From contig NZ_LZEX01000042.1 of the NCBI RefSeq assembly GCF_001676055.1, forward strand, positions 186,001 through 250,000: a stretch of 64,000 bases of DNA, given 5' to 3'. Numbering within the stretch: position 1 is the first letter of the stretch; every line of letters starts with the position of its first letter. Of the stretch, positions 23,543 through 32,547 are shown in pieces. Under the pieces are notes generated by a model, which had not been told where the DNA came from, ran no database searches, and was given only the letters and a program-made list of their open reading frames with translations. Origin of the DNA: Morganella psychrotolerans. Its GTDB lineage: Bacteria > Pseudomonadota > Gammaproteobacteria > Enterobacterales > Enterobacteriaceae. The translations under genes were made by a program, and so were the position numbers.

Positions 23543-24427
23543 ATGACTTGGATCCAATTACGCTTAAATTCCACCGGCGCACACGCTGAAACGATCGGTG
23601 ACGAACTGACTGAAAGCGGCGCGGTATCTGTCACATTTCAGGACAGTCACGATACACCGGTTTTTGAACCACTGCCGGGCGAAACCCGCCTGTGGGGTGA
23701 CACTGACATCGTCGGTTTATATGATGCCGATGCTGATATGGAATGGGTTGTCACACAGTTACAACAGCATCCGCTGCTGGGGGAAAATTTTGTTTACAAA
23801 ATTGAACAGCTCGAAGACAAAGACTGGGAACGTGAGTGGATGGATAACTTCCACCCGATGCGTTTTGGTCAGCGTCTGTGGATCTGCCCGAGCTGGCGCG
23901 ATGTGCCGGATCCTGCTGCCGTCAATGTGATGCTGGATCCCGGCCTGGCATTCGGAACCGGCACACACCCGACAACCTCGCTGTGCCTGGAATGGCTCGA
24001 CGGGCTGGATCTGAACGGTAAAACGGTTATTGATTTCGGCTGTGGTTCCGGGATCCTCGCGATCGCCGCACTGAAACTGGGTGCAAAAGCGGCTATCGGT
24101 ATTGATATTGACCCGCAGGCTATCCTGGCAAGCAGAGACAACGCTGAGCGCAATGGCGTGTCAGACAACCTGACCCTTTACCTTTCTCATGAAAAGCCTG
24201 ACACGCTCGTTGCAGACGTTGTGGTAGCCAATATTCTGGCAGGCCCGCTGCGTGAGCTGGCACCAATCATCGGTGCACTGCCTCAGGCAGGCGGATTACT
24301 CGGATTATCCGGGGTTCTGGCGACACAGGCCGAAGGTGTGGCAGATGCCTATCGTGATGTCTTTGTCATTGATGAAATTGCGGAAAAAGAAGAATGGTGC
24401 CGGATAACGGCAACAAAACATAACTAA
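23543..24427 (+). CDS. prmA: PrmA, ribosomal protein L11 methyltransferase
   Basis: SAM-dependent enzyme that trimethylates L11 at several amino groups. The 294 residues have the small N-terminal substrate domain ([16 protein letters not shown]), a linker with [14 protein letters not shown], and the Rossmann domain with motif [36 protein letters not shown] is the NxxxPL-like catalytic motif. The length is as in E. coli. It sits between accC and dusB-fis as in relatives. Confidence 0.96.
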   Translation: MTWIQLRLNSTGAHAETIGDELTESGAVSVTFQDSHDTPVFEPLPGETRLWGDTDIVGLYDADADMEWVVTQLQQHPLLGENFVYKIEQLEDKDWEREWMDNFHPMRFGQRLWICPSWRDVPDPAAVNVMLDPGLAFGTGTHPTTSLCLEWLDGLDLNGKTVIDFGCGSGILAIAALKLGAKAAIGIDIDPQAILASRDNAERNGVSDNLTLYLSHEKPDTLVADVVVANILAGPLRELAPIIGALPQAGGLLGLSGVLATQAEGVADAYRDVFVIDEIAEKEEWCRITATKHN

Positions 24428-24647
24428 CTTCTGATTATTTTTGTATATAAATCGTGCGCTTGCGTTGTTTTGTGAATAGATTATAAGCAAAAATCCGCTG
24501 GCGCATTTTCTTATGAAAATTAAATTATAATCCGGATGTAATGCTAATTTCAGCCTAACTTGTTGTTACAAAACATTAATTGATTAAATCTTAAAAAAGC
24601 AACAAAAAAAAATCATCCTGAAAGGTCGATTTGCTCAAAGTTTGTCC

Positions 24648-24676
24648 TTTCATATCTTTGAAAAAATGCGTAATAT
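24648..24676 (+). promoter_or_regulatory. Candidate dusB-fis promoter
   Basis: TTTCAT (24648-24653) and TAATAT (24671-24676) are separated by 17 bp and followed by a G/C-rich stretch ACGCGCCC. Such a discriminator is expected for a fis-type, growth-rate and ppGpp-controlled promoter. Transcription would start about 35 bp upstream of the dusB ATG. Confidence 0.65.
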
Positions 24677-24717
24677 ACGCGCCCTTGCAGTCACAGTATG
24701 GCCACACTTCTTCGTCT

Positions 24718-25689
24718 ATGCGAATCGGACAATACCAGTTGAAAAACCGCCTTATAGCGGCCCCTATGGCAGGCATTACAGATCGGCCTTTCCGGTCTTT
24801 GTGTTATGAAATGGGCGCAGGTATGGCCGTCTCAGAGATGCTCTCTTCCAATCCTCAGGTATGGAAGACGGACAAATCGAGATTGCGCATGGTACATCGT
24901 GATGAGCCGGGTATTCGTTCTGTGCAGATAGCAGGTAATGATCCCGCTGAAATGGCGGCCGCGGCAAAGATTAATGTTGCCGGCGGTGCGCAAATCATCG
25001 ATATCAATATGGGTTGTCCCGCCAAAAAAGTGAATCGCAAGCTGGCAGGTTCAGCACTGCTGCGTTATCCGCAGCTGGTAGAAGAAATTCTCTCAGCAGT
25101 GGTAAATGCTGTCGATGTGCCTGTGACGCTGAAAATTCGCACCGGTTGGTCACCGGAAGAACGAAACTGTGTAATGATTGCCCAATTGGCCGAGCGTTGC
25201 GGTATTCAGGCTATTACAATTCATGGCAGGACCCGTGCCTGTCTTTTTAATGGTGAAGCCGAATACGACAACATCCGGACAGTTAAGCAGACTGTTGCCA
25301 TACCGGTTATTGCCAATGGCGACATAACTGACCCGATTAAAGCCGGGGCAGTACTGGACTACACCGGCGCAGACGCGCTGATGATCGGTCGTGCTGCTCA
25401 GGGAAGACCCTGGATCTTCCGGGAAATCCAGCACTATCTGGACACAGGTGAACTGTTGCCACCGCTGCCCGGTGCAGAGGTGCAACGCATTATGTGTGAG
25501 CATGTACGGGAATTGCATGACTTTTATGGTCAAGGCAAAGGAGCCCGTATAGCCCGCAAGCATGTTTCCTGGTATATGCAGGAACATGCGCCTGATGTTC
25601 AGTTTCGGCGCTCATTCAACGCCATTGAGGATGCCGGCGAACAGCTGGAGGCGTTGGAAGCATATTTTGAAAATTTTTTGCGTAAATAA
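24718..25689 (+). CDS. dusB: tRNA-dihydrouridine synthase B
   Basis: Flavoenzyme that reduces uridine to dihydrouridine in the tRNA D-loop. ATG 24718 (323 aa) gives the conserved start [20 protein letters not shown]; the longer frame from 24631 would run across the promoter. The catalytic cysteine is C100 in [14 protein letters not shown], with [15 protein letters not shown] and [17 protein letters not shown] at the FMN site. It is cotranscribed with fis 20 bp downstream. Confidence 0.96.
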   Translation: MRIGQYQLKNRLIAAPMAGITDRPFRSLCYEMGAGMAVSEMLSSNPQVWKTDKSRLRMVHRDEPGIRSVQIAGNDPAEMAAAAKINVAGGAQIIDINMGCPAKKVNRKLAGSALLRYPQLVEEILSAVVNAVDVPVTLKIRTGWSPEERNCVMIAQLAERCGIQAITIHGRTRACLFNGEAEYDNIRTVKQTVAIPVIANGDITDPIKAGAVLDYTGADALMIGRAAQGRPWIFREIQHYLDTGELLPPLPGAEVQRIMCEHVRELHDFYGQGKGARIARKHVSWYMQEHAPDVQFRRSFNAIEDAGEQLEALEAYFENFLRK

Positions 25690-25709
25690 AGAAAAGAGCT
25701 GACAGAACT

Positions 25710-26006
25710 ATGTTCGAACAACGCGTAAATTCTGACGTACTAACCGTCGCTACTGTAAATTCACAAGATCAGGTAACACAGAAACCGTTACGTGATTCAG
25801 TTAAGCAGGCACTGAAGAACTATTTTGCTCAATTAAACGGTCAGGATGTCAATGAACTGTATGAGCTGGTGCTGGCTGAAGTTGAACAGCCACTGTTGGA
25901 CATGGTTATGCAATACACCCGTGGTAACCAGACCCGTGCTGCTACAATGATGGGTATCAACCGCGGTACACTGCGTAAAAAACTGAAAAAATACGGCATG
26001 AATTAA
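25710..26006 (+). CDS. fis: Fis, nucleoid-associated DNA-binding protein
   Basis: Growth-phase regulator of rRNA operons, recombination and nucleoid structure. The 98 residues are essentially the E. coli protein, with the beta-hairpin N-terminus and core helices ([20 protein letters not shown]). The C-terminal helix-turn-helix is [24 protein letters not shown]. It is second in the dusB-fis operon and is followed by a terminator. Confidence 0.99.
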   Translation: MFEQRVNSDVLTVATVNSQDQVTQKPLRDSVKQALKNYFAQLNGQDVNELYELVLAEVEQPLLDMVMQYTRGNQTRAATMMGINRGTLRKKLKKYGMN

Positions 26007-26032
26007 TTCATAACGTATAATGCTTTGAATTG

Positions 26033-26066
26033 AAAAGCCTTTTCTGTATTTCGGGAAAGGTTTTTT
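26033..26066 (+). terminator. Terminator after fis
   Basis: An imperfect hairpin of AAAGCCTTTC with GGGAAAGGTTTTTTT, ending in a run of T, lies 27 bp after the fis stop. Confidence 0.8.
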
Positions 26067-26324
26067 TGTTGTTTGGGATATCAGATAACACGAAGTGGAC
26101 AATATCCACACTGATGTAAAAACGAACTCAGTTAACCATACTCTACTGAAAGCCACTGTTTTAAGTAGAGAAATCACCCTCATATTTAATGCAATTCTAT
26201 ACTCTGAAATATTACCTTATTTTTTACTGTTTATTTTTTTAGTTATGTAAGAAAAACAGTATTGACATAACATTTATTTTTGATAAATTTATTTCAACAG
26301 CAGATATACGCTGTTAGTTATTAA

Positions 26325-26459
26325 AAGTACCGTAGTATAAGATGTAATTTACGCGATGATGTAAGGCCACGATTTACCCGGGGGGTTGCAACCGCAATGG
26401 TTAGCAACAGAAGTAAGGTAACGCATCAATAGTTTATATCGCGAGGGGGAAGTATACTT
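26325..26459 (+). repeat. Structured direct repeat, copy 1
   Basis: A 135-bp unit bounded by AAGTAC and GTATACTT, the first of two diverged copies 178 bp apart. Nested pairings include CGCGAT (26352-26357) with ATCGCG, GTAA with TTAC, and the hairpin GTTGC-AACC-GCAAT-GGTT-A-GCAAC at 26385-26408. It lies in the fis-to-methyltransferase gap with no credible gene. It could be a small RNA, a palindromic intergenic repeat, or a decayed coding remnant; I do not recognise it. Confidence 0.7.
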
Positions 26460-26502
26460 ACTTATTTGGTTTATTTGGTAAAATAAAAGTAGGTTAGTTG
26501 TT

Positions 26503-26640
26503 AAGTACCGTACCATTGTTAAGATATGATTTACGCGATGATGTAAGGCTATGATTTACCTGGGGTGTTGCAATCTCAATGATTAGCAACAGGAGTAAGG
26601 TAACGTATCAGGAGTTTATATCGCGAGGGGAAGTGTACTT
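26503..26640 (+). repeat. Structured direct repeat, copy 2
   Basis: A 138-bp unit bounded by AAGTAC and GTGTACTT, about 85% like copy 1 by eye. Its hairpin GTTGC-AATC-TCAAT-GATT-A-GCAAC (26567-26590) keeps pairing although a C-G pair in copy 1 is T-A here. A 41-codon ORF (26579-26704) starts in this copy. The matching frame in copy 1 stops after 11 codons. Confidence 0.7.
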
Positions 26641-26804
26641 GTTTAGTTCATCCTATAATGATGAAATTTTCAAAAAACGTTTATATGGAGACAAAAGTAA
26701 TTGAGTAAACCATATAGCAAGAAGCGTGTACATTTTTAATAGCAGTATCAAAGTAGTATTACGTTAGTCATATTTAATGTTAAATGTAAAACATGAAGTA
26801 CCTT

Positions 26805-26839
26805 AAAAGCCCTGACCATTGTGAAATGTCAGGGCTTTT
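26805..26839. terminator. Bidirectional terminator
   Basis: AAAAGCCCTGAC (26805-26816) pairs perfectly with GTCAGGGCTTTT (26828-26839). It can terminate the methyltransferase gene (-, stop at 26863) and any transcript from the upstream repeat region (+). Confidence 0.88.
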
Positions 26840-26862
26840 ATTTTATATGAAAATAATTACAC

Positions 26863-27447
26863 TCAGAGCCGGTTCCGGTTGATAAAAACCATTCCGCTGT
26901 TTGCCATATAAATAGCACCCTCTTTTTCTGCCATAATCCGGATCCGACGGGTATCTTCTGACAGTAATTCAAAATTATATCTTTTCAACTGCTCAATCCA
27001 GTATTCCGGCGGCTGTTCATTGACATGATGATGCCCTCCCTGGCCGGGGAATGCGTGTGTCATGACCAGCACGCGTCCGCAGGCAAATGAATTCAGAAGA
27101 TGATCCAGATACATTTCATCAATATGTTCAACCACCTCCTGGCAATGAACCAGGTCGACGCGGCAATGAACGGATGAATGCGTAAGGTCGACCTTAAGCG
27201 CCGGATACAATGAGTTATCAACATTCGATACCAGCCCTTCCACCGCCAGTGTCTGCATCCCGGCACGGTGAAAATAATCGGCGGCAAATCCCAGACCGGA
27301 ACCGATATCCAGCACAGATCGTAACGCAAAACGCTTGATCAGATAGTCCCACACTGTCGGTGAAAATGTATTCGGATCGCCTTCGAGAGCATTTCCGCCC
27401 AGATGCTCCTCCTCACCATAACCATAAGCAAATGAAAATCCTGACAT
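26863..27447 (-). CDS. Class I SAM-dependent methyltransferase, substrate unknown
   Basis: A 194-residue protein with SAM motif I VLDIGSGLGFAADYF (about 45-59), an acidic end of strand 2 (TLAVEGL) and VDLVHCQEVVEHI in the place of motif IV (normally D/N-rich; here HCQEVVEHID, typical of ubiE/lipid or sugar methyltransferases). HAFPGQGGHHHVNEQPPEYW may bind substrate. It is monocistronic, with its own terminator. No neighbour hints at a substrate. Confidence 0.75.
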   Translation of the reverse strand: MSGFSFAYGYGEEEHLGGNALEGDPNTFSPTVWDYLIKRFALRSVLDIGSGLGFAADYFHRAGMQTLAVEGLVSNVDNSLYPALKVDLTHSSVHCRVDLVHCQEVVEHIDEMYLDHLLNSFACGRVLVMTHAFPGQGGHHHVNEQPPEYWIEQLKRYNFELLSEDTRRIRIMAEKEGAIYMANSGMVFINRNRL

Positions 27448-27673
27448 TTATAACTCCTGTAAATAAACTTATTTTATGATGCATAGCCCGGCATCTGAAA
27501 CTGCCTGATTTATAAGTGAATACTTAAAAAGCAACAAGCGGAGTGTTCTGTATTTTCCTTTTCTTCATGATAGCTGACAGGGTATTTCGCCCGGCAGCGA
27601 AGCATCGTTTTTTCTGCGCGTTAGTATCACCGGCAGAACAACAGGCATCGCCTTAACACGTCAGGAGACAGGC

Positions 27674-28153
27674 ATGAATAATATCGATAGCAATAATCAT
27701 CTCTGCATTATGTTGCAGGCTGCCCTGGCGGATATGCCGGCACTTATCGATGAGAAAGGGAAGCCATTCCTTTGCGGCGGAATGAAAAAGAAGAGTGACG
27801 GGCAGGCATTATCCCTGCCTGCTGTGGCACAGGCAGGGATGTTACTGAACTACGGAGAGGCGCAAATTGCACAGTTATATGATGATTTGCACTGTTTGTA
27901 TGCTCACTCACTGACGCGCTTTCCGCAACCGCATGAAATCAGCGAAAAACTCACCGCCGCTATGCGGTTGCACAGACAAATCCCTGAGCAGAAAGGTATT
28001 TTATGGCGGCGTTTATGTGAGCGGGCAGAAAAAAGCGGATTTTATGATAAGGAGCAACTGACCGATCTTCTGATCAGCTGGCTGTTTTCCACCGGCAGCG
28101 CACTGACATTACCGGCATCTGTACCGGTACACAGTGATGCCGTCTGCCCGTAA
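27674..28153 (+). CDS. Hypothetical protein, 159 aa
   Basis: I do not recognise this protein. The ATG at 27674 has AGGAG 8 bp upstream. The sequence looks soluble and mostly helical. It begins NNIDSNNHLCIMLQAALADMP and contains QAGMLLNYGEAQIAQLYDDLH and WRRLCERAEKSGFYDKEQLT. There is no signal peptide, membrane segment or known motif. It is convergent with the MarR-type gene 8 bp downstream. Codon use looks like that of the neighbours, so it is probably a real gene. Confidence 0.65.
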   Translation: MNNIDSNNHLCIMLQAALADMPALIDEKGKPFLCGGMKKKSDGQALSLPAVAQAGMLLNYGEAQIAQLYDDLHCLYAHSLTRFPQPHEISEKLTAAMRLHRQIPEQKGILWRRLCERAEKSGFYDKEQLTDLLISWLFSTGSALTLPASVPVHSDAVCP

Positions 28154-28161
28154 CAGACACC

Positions 28162-28599
28162 TCACTTTTTTTCCCCGAACCAGGGCTGCTGCAATAACCG
28201 GGTAATGAGTGCGACATTCTCATGCCCGATTGCCGCGCCAATCTCATCACACAGTGCAACTTTGATGGCTTCATACGCGTCATAACACTGCCGCCCGTGC
28301 GCGGTCATTTTTACACCTTTGAGTTTTTTACTGTCCTGCAAATCAAAAACAGTAATCAGCCCTTTTTCTTCCAGCTGACGGATAAATTTATGAATTGCCT
28401 GGCGGGAAATAGTGACAGTCGCCGAGATAGCGGCAACAGAAACCGGATTATTACAAATCCTGGAGAGGATATACCATTCCGAGTTTCCCATTCGGATTGG
28501 ACTTTGCGCATTCCAGCGGGTATCTATCTGCTCACGCAGCAGAGTGTGCCGCTCACTGATTAAATCGACGAAATCCAGATCACTCAACGCAATTTTCAC
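28162..28599 (-). CDS. MarR-family transcriptional regulator
   Basis: A 145-residue winged-helix regulator. The DNA-binding part reads SVAAISATVTISRQAIHKFIRQLEEKGLI, with wing residues around DLQDSKKLKGVKMT. It is divergent from an exporter gene. Two copies of the palindrome TCAACCA(A/G)GTTGA lie in the 122-bp space between them, so it very likely represses both itself and the exporter, released by a small ligand that is probably exported. The ligand cannot be read from the sequence. Confidence 0.9.
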   Translation of the reverse strand: MKIALSDLDFVDLISERHTLLREQIDTRWNAQSPIRMGNSEWYILSRICNNPVSVAAISATVTISRQAIHKFIRQLEEKGLITVFDLQDSKKLKGVKMTAHGRQCYDAYEAIKVALCDEIGAAIGHENVALITRLLQQPWFGEKK

Positions 28600-28643
28600 T
28601 CAGTTACCCCTTTTCTTTTTGTGCAGTATAGCAAAAACACAAC

Positions 28644-28658
28644 GTCAACCAAGTTGAC
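28644..28658. promoter_or_regulatory. Probable MarR operator 1
   Basis: GTCAACCAAGTTGAC is a perfect 6-3-6 palindrome located 45 bp upstream of the regulator start. It matches the second site at 28690-28704. Confidence 0.75.
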
Positions 28659-28689
28659 CATTATCGCAAAATGCGTTATTTTCCCCGCT

Positions 28690-28704
28690 GTCAACCAGGT
28701 TGAT
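28690..28704. promoter_or_regulatory. Probable MarR operator 2
   Basis: GTCAACCAGGTTGAT contains the palindrome TCAACC-A-GGTTGA, 18 bp before the exporter start codon. Its centre is 46 bp from operator 1. Two near-identical palindromes in one divergent promoter region are typical for autoregulated MarR systems. Confidence 0.75.
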
Positions 28705-28721
28705 GAAATAGAGGACGTAAC

Positions 28722-30146
28722 GTGACAAAAGAAGCACAACAACAGGTACGCTACCCGAAAATGATGCTCAGCGTACTGATGGCCGGGACATTTACCGGGC
28801 TGTTCGGGGAAACCGCATTAAATATGGCGCTCACTAATCTGATGAGCGAATTTACACTTTCTGCCGGACAAGCACAGTGGCTGGTCACCGGCTACCTTCT
28901 CACACTCGCCGTTTTCGTGCCGGTGTCTGCTTTTCTGGTGCGCTGGTTTAACACACGGACACTGATCCTCAATGCGCTGGCGGTTTCACTCGCCGGTTGC
29001 CTGATTGCGGCTTTCGCACCGGGCTTTACTGTGCTGCTGCTCGGACGGGTTATCCAGGCTATCGGCACCGGTGTTGTACTGCCGGTACTGCTGAGTGCCG
29101 CACTGCTGATTTTCCCTGTCTATCAACGGGGAATGGTAATGGGCCTTGTCGGGATAGCCATCACTCTGGCGCCTGCGCTGGGACCCACACTTTCCGGATT
29201 TATTCTCACCGCATTCACCTGGCACGCGATTTTCTGGCTGAGTGCACTGGCCTATGTTGCCATTATTCTGCTCGCGCTGAAAGCCATGGCACCTATCGGG
29301 GAGATAACCCGGCCGCGCATTGATATTATCTCACTGCTGCTCTCCTCCGCCGGGTTCAGCGGTGTGATTTACGGGCTGGCAATTATGGCGGAACACAGCC
29401 TGAGTGACCCTGCCGTCTGGGGATCGCTGCTGACAGGACTGATTTGCCTCGGTCTGTTTGCCCGCCGCCAGGTGGTAATGAAAACGCCGATGATCCATCC
29501 GGATGTATTCCGTCAGCCAATGTTTGTCATTGGTTTGCTGATGATGATCCTGAGTATGATGAGTGTGCTCTGTGCCGCCATCATCCTGCCGCTTTTCCTG
29601 AAAGATGTGCTGATGCTGAGTGCGGCACTCGCCGGGATATTGCTGCTGCCGGGTAATATTATAAACGTGATATTTTCCCCGCTGGTCGGTCTGCTCTATA
29701 ACCGCTATGACGCGCGCCCGTTTGTCGTGATCGGATCACTCTTCATGCTGGCAAGCGCTGCTCTGTTTCTGTTTTCAGTCGGTGAGTCCGCGCAGATTTG
29801 GCATATCGTTCTTGCCTTTATGTTCCTCTGTCTGGGTGTGACCTTCGTGATTATGCCCGCGCAAACCACTGCACTGAGTGCGCTGCCGGCAACCTTGTAT
29901 GCCGACGGATCAGCTGTCTGGAATACCTTTTATCAGGTCGCCGGAGCAATCGGTACTGCCATGGCTATCACGCTGATGTCCTTTTATCGTGAACAGGCTT
30001 ATGCCGCCTTGCCGGAGCACGGCGAAACCGGCGCGCTGGCGGCAGGCGTTCACGCGGTGTTCTGGTTCATCCTTCTGCTCGGTTTTCTGTCCCTGGCACT
30101 GGCGTTCTTTCTGAGAAAACCACACCCGCATACCGATACAGAGTAA
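28722..30146 (+). CDS. DHA2-family MFS exporter (EmrB/QacA type)
   Basis: Proton-driven drug or metabolite exporter of the 14-segment DHA2 group (474 aa). It begins with GTG at 28722, 7 bp after GAGG. Motif A-like VPVSAFLVRWFNTRTLIL and motif C-like GIAITLAPALGPTLSGFIL are visible. GETALNMALTNLMSEF resembles the first-helix motif of DHA2 proteins. It is divergent from the MarR gene and followed by a terminator. The substrate is unknown; the adjacent TonB receptor gene raises the possibility of a siderophore-related role, which is speculative. Confidence 0.88.
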   Translation: MTKEAQQQVRYPKMMLSVLMAGTFTGLFGETALNMALTNLMSEFTLSAGQAQWLVTGYLLTLAVFVPVSAFLVRWFNTRTLILNALAVSLAGCLIAAFAPGFTVLLLGRVIQAIGTGVVLPVLLSAALLIFPVYQRGMVMGLVGIAITLAPALGPTLSGFILTAFTWHAIFWLSALAYVAIILLALKAMAPIGEITRPRIDIISLLLSSAGFSGVIYGLAIMAEHSLSDPAVWGSLLTGLICLGLFARRQVVMKTPMIHPDVFRQPMFVIGLLMMILSMMSVLCAAIILPLFLKDVLMLSAALAGILLLPGNIINVIFSPLVGLLYNRYDARPFVVIGSLFMLASAALFLFSVGESAQIWHIVLAFMFLCLGVTFVIMPAQTTALSALPATLYADGSAVWNTFYQVAGAIGTAMAITLMSFYREQAYAALPEHGETGALAAGVHAVFWFILLLGFLSLALAFFLRKPHPHTDTE

Positions 30147-30167
30147 TTCACAGCGTTCATTTTTTAT

Positions 30168-30191
30168 GGCTGCCACCGGCAGCCTTTTCTT
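30168..30191 (+). terminator. Terminator after the MFS gene
   Basis: GGCTGCC and GGCAGCC flank ACC and are followed by TTTTCTT. It separates the exporter gene from the receptor gene and argues against a receptor start upstream of it. Confidence 0.85.
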
Positions 30192-30230
30192 GTTACCGGC
30201 TCCGTTATCCGCTTTTTTTTCACTTACAAC

Positions 30231-30249
30231 GGTAATAATTATCATTCAA
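30231..30249 (+). promoter_or_regulatory. Candidate Fur box
   Basis: GGTAATAATTATCATTCAA matches 13 of 19 positions of the Fur consensus (GATAATGATAATCATTATC). It lies 13 bp before the receptor start codon. Iron-dependent repression of the siderophore receptor is expected. Confidence 0.65.
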
Positions 30250-30261
30250 ATGAGATTTTTT

Positions 30262-32451
30262 ATGACTGCACTTCACCGCTCTTCCCTCTCCTGCTCCCTT
30301 TTCAGGTTATCGTTGCCGGCATTACTGATTGCCGGTGCCTGTCATGCCGCACCTGATGAAATCATCGTGACTGCCACACCCGTGACAATCAATCCGCTTG
30401 AGAGTAACGGAACCTACCGCGCCACTCACACTGACAGCGCCACAAAAACCGCCACACCACTGAATAAAGTACCGTCTTCCGTTTCGGTTATCAGTGAGGA
30501 GGAAGTTACCGCACGCGGTGCATCAACACTCAAACAGGCGCTGGGCTATACCCCCGGTGTTGTCACCGGCACCTCCGGCAGTTCCTCTGTGTTTGACAGC
30601 GTCATGATGCGCGGCTTTCATAATGTCAGTCAGAATATCTATCTGGACGGATTAAAAGTTCAGGGCGATATGTATGCAGAAAGCCGGATGCTGCCGGAAT
30701 TTATGCAGCGGATTGATGTGATGAAAGGCCCGGCATCGGTGCTTTACGGCCAGTCAAATCCCGGCGGTGTGGTTCTGATGACATCCAAACGCCCGCAGAT
30801 GACACCGCTACGGGAAGTCCGGTTGCAGGCAGGAAACCATCATTTATGGCAAACCGGGTTTGATTTCAGTGATGCCCTTAATGACGATGAAACACAGGCG
30901 TACCGTCTGACCGGGACAATCCATGACCAGCATCAGCAACAACAGGGCGAGCGGGAGCGCTATTATGCATTGCAGGGCTCGTACCTCTGGCAGCCCGATG
31001 ATGCAACATCGTTACTGCTCACGGCACAGGCAATGAATGCCCCGCGCAATGGCTATTACGGCTGGCTGCCGCGCGAAGGGACGGTTGACGGCGGAGCAAC
31101 CGGCAAACTGAGCAGCGGTTTTAATGAGGGCGAACCAGGCTACAACCGTTTTGAACGCCAGCAGCGCTTATTCGGCTGGCAGTTTGACCATACTTTTAAT
31201 GAAAACTGGTCATTTCATCAGGGCGCGCGCTATCAGCAGATAAGCACTAACTGGCGCACCATTTACGGCAGCGGATTATGCAGCAGCAACCCGATGGCCT
31301 GTTACGGTGTGCCACCGCAGGATCTCACCTCCACCCTTGCCCGCAATCATATTATCAATAATGAGCGGCTTAGCGGACTGGTGACAGATACCCACGCCAT
31401 TCACAATTTTAGCAGCAATGGCTGGCGCAATACCCTTATGTTTGGCATCGATTATTCTCAGTTACGCAACCGCATGAGTAATGAGATGGGAATAGCCACA
31501 CCGCTGGATCTCCTCTCACCGCAGTACGGCAATCTGACCACTATGCCGCAGACACAGGCGAATACCGTGAATAAAAACCGCCAGACAGGAATTTATGCCC
31601 AGGAGCAGCTTTTTTGGCAGGACTGGACACTCACTCTCGGCGGACGCTATGACGAAAACGTCAGTAAGTCCCGCAGCCATGACAATCTGAGTGGCGAAGA
31701 CACCTCTCATCATCAGACAGACCGTGAGTTCACCTGGCGCGGCGGAATAAACTATCAGCTGCCGTATGGCTTTGCGCCATATTTCAGTTACAGCGAGTCT
31801 TTCGAGCCAAGTACCGCAGCAACAGTCAGCGGTAAGCCGCTTGATCCTTCACGCGGCAAACAGTATGAAGCAGGGCTGAAGTATCTGCCGGATGATTCGG
31901 CACTCTCTGCCACGCTTGCTGTGTATGAGCTGACAAAAGATAACAACCTGCACCGTGACCCGCTCAATCCGTTTTTCAGTGTTCAGGGCGGGGAGATCCG
32001 CTCACGCGGTATTGAACTGGAAGCTAAAGCCGCGCTCACTTATAACTGGAACCTGATCGCCGGTTACGCCTATACCGATACCCGGTTCCGGCAGCAGCAG
32101 GAGAATGCCAATAATCACCCGGCTATGGTACCAATGCACACAGCCTCTTTATGGACGGATTACACCTTTGACAGTGCGCCGCTCAGTGGCGTGACAGTCG
32201 GCGGCGGGGTTCGCTATAACGGCAAAACACAGGGGGATGATGCAAACAGCTTTACGGTTCCGGCGTATACGGTGACTGATCTGATGTTGCGTTACAAGCT
32301 GGATAATCTGCCCGCCGTTGATGATGCGGAAATTGCACTGAATATTAATAATCTATTCAACAAGCATTATGTTGCATCCTGTTTTACTGATGCCGCATGC
32401 AGCTGGGGAAATGATCGTCAGATAACCACAACACTAACGGTTCACTGGTAA
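30262..32451 (+). CDS. TonB-dependent siderophore receptor (hydroxamate type)
   Basis: Outer-membrane iron receptor of the FhuA/FoxA-like group. From ATG 30262 (729 aa) there is a signal peptide ending ACHAA and a TonB box DEIIVTAT (32-39). The plug follows, with VMMRGFHNVSQNIYLDGLKVQ and KGPASVLYGQSNPGGVVLMTSKRP. The 22-strand barrel ends with NINNLFNKHYVAS and the terminal aromatic TVHW. The frame is open from 30166, but that would cross a terminator and the Fur box. Cysteines in FTDAACSW and SSNPMACYG suggest loop disulfides. The likely ligand class is inferred from the family. Confidence 0.92.
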   Translation: MTALHRSSLSCSLFRLSLPALLIAGACHAAPDEIIVTATPVTINPLESNGTYRATHTDSATKTATPLNKVPSSVSVISEEEVTARGASTLKQALGYTPGVVTGTSGSSSVFDSVMMRGFHNVSQNIYLDGLKVQGDMYAESRMLPEFMQRIDVMKGPASVLYGQSNPGGVVLMTSKRPQMTPLREVRLQAGNHHLWQTGFDFSDALNDDETQAYRLTGTIHDQHQQQQGERERYYALQGSYLWQPDDATSLLLTAQAMNAPRNGYYGWLPREGTVDGGATGKLSSGFNEGEPGYNRFERQQRLFGWQFDHTFNENWSFHQGARYQQISTNWRTIYGSGLCSSNPMACYGVPPQDLTSTLARNHIINNERLSGLVTDTHAIHNFSSNGWRNTLMFGIDYSQLRNRMSNEMGIATPLDLLSPQYGNLTTMPQTQANTVNKNRQTGIYAQEQLFWQDWTLTLGGRYDENVSKSRSHDNLSGEDTSHHQTDREFTWRGGINYQLPYGFAPYFSYSESFEPSTAATVSGKPLDPSRGKQYEAGLKYLPDDSALSATLAVYELTKDNNLHRDPLNPFFSVQGGEIRSRGIELEAKAALTYNWNLIAGYAYTDTRFRQQQENANNHPAMVPMHTASLWTDYTFDSAPLSGVTVGGGVRYNGKTQGDDANSFTVPAYTVTDLMLRYKLDNLPAVDDAEIALNINNLFNKHYVASCFTDAACSWGNDRQITTTLTVHW

Positions 32452-32452
32452 T

Positions 32453-32490
32453 AAAAAAGGGTATTGCCGGTGAGACACCGGAAATACCCG
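32453..32490 (-). terminator. Terminator for the amidohydrolase gene
   Basis: Read on the minus strand, GGGTATT and CCGGTG pair with CACCGG and AATACCC and are followed by TTTTTT. It may also end the receptor transcript on the plus strand, where no T run follows. Confidence 0.8.
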
Positions 32491-32547
32491 AAATGGCGGG
32501 ACACAAGAGAGACCAACTGCCCGCCGCAGCGTAAACATAAATACAAA

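Noticed and set aside
24631-24717. Upstream start for dusB
   Set aside because: The extension overlaps the predicted promoter and is not part of the family.
30166-30261. Upstream start for the TonB receptor
   Set aside because: It would translate through the MFS terminator hairpin and the Fur box. ATG 30262 gives a proper signal peptide.
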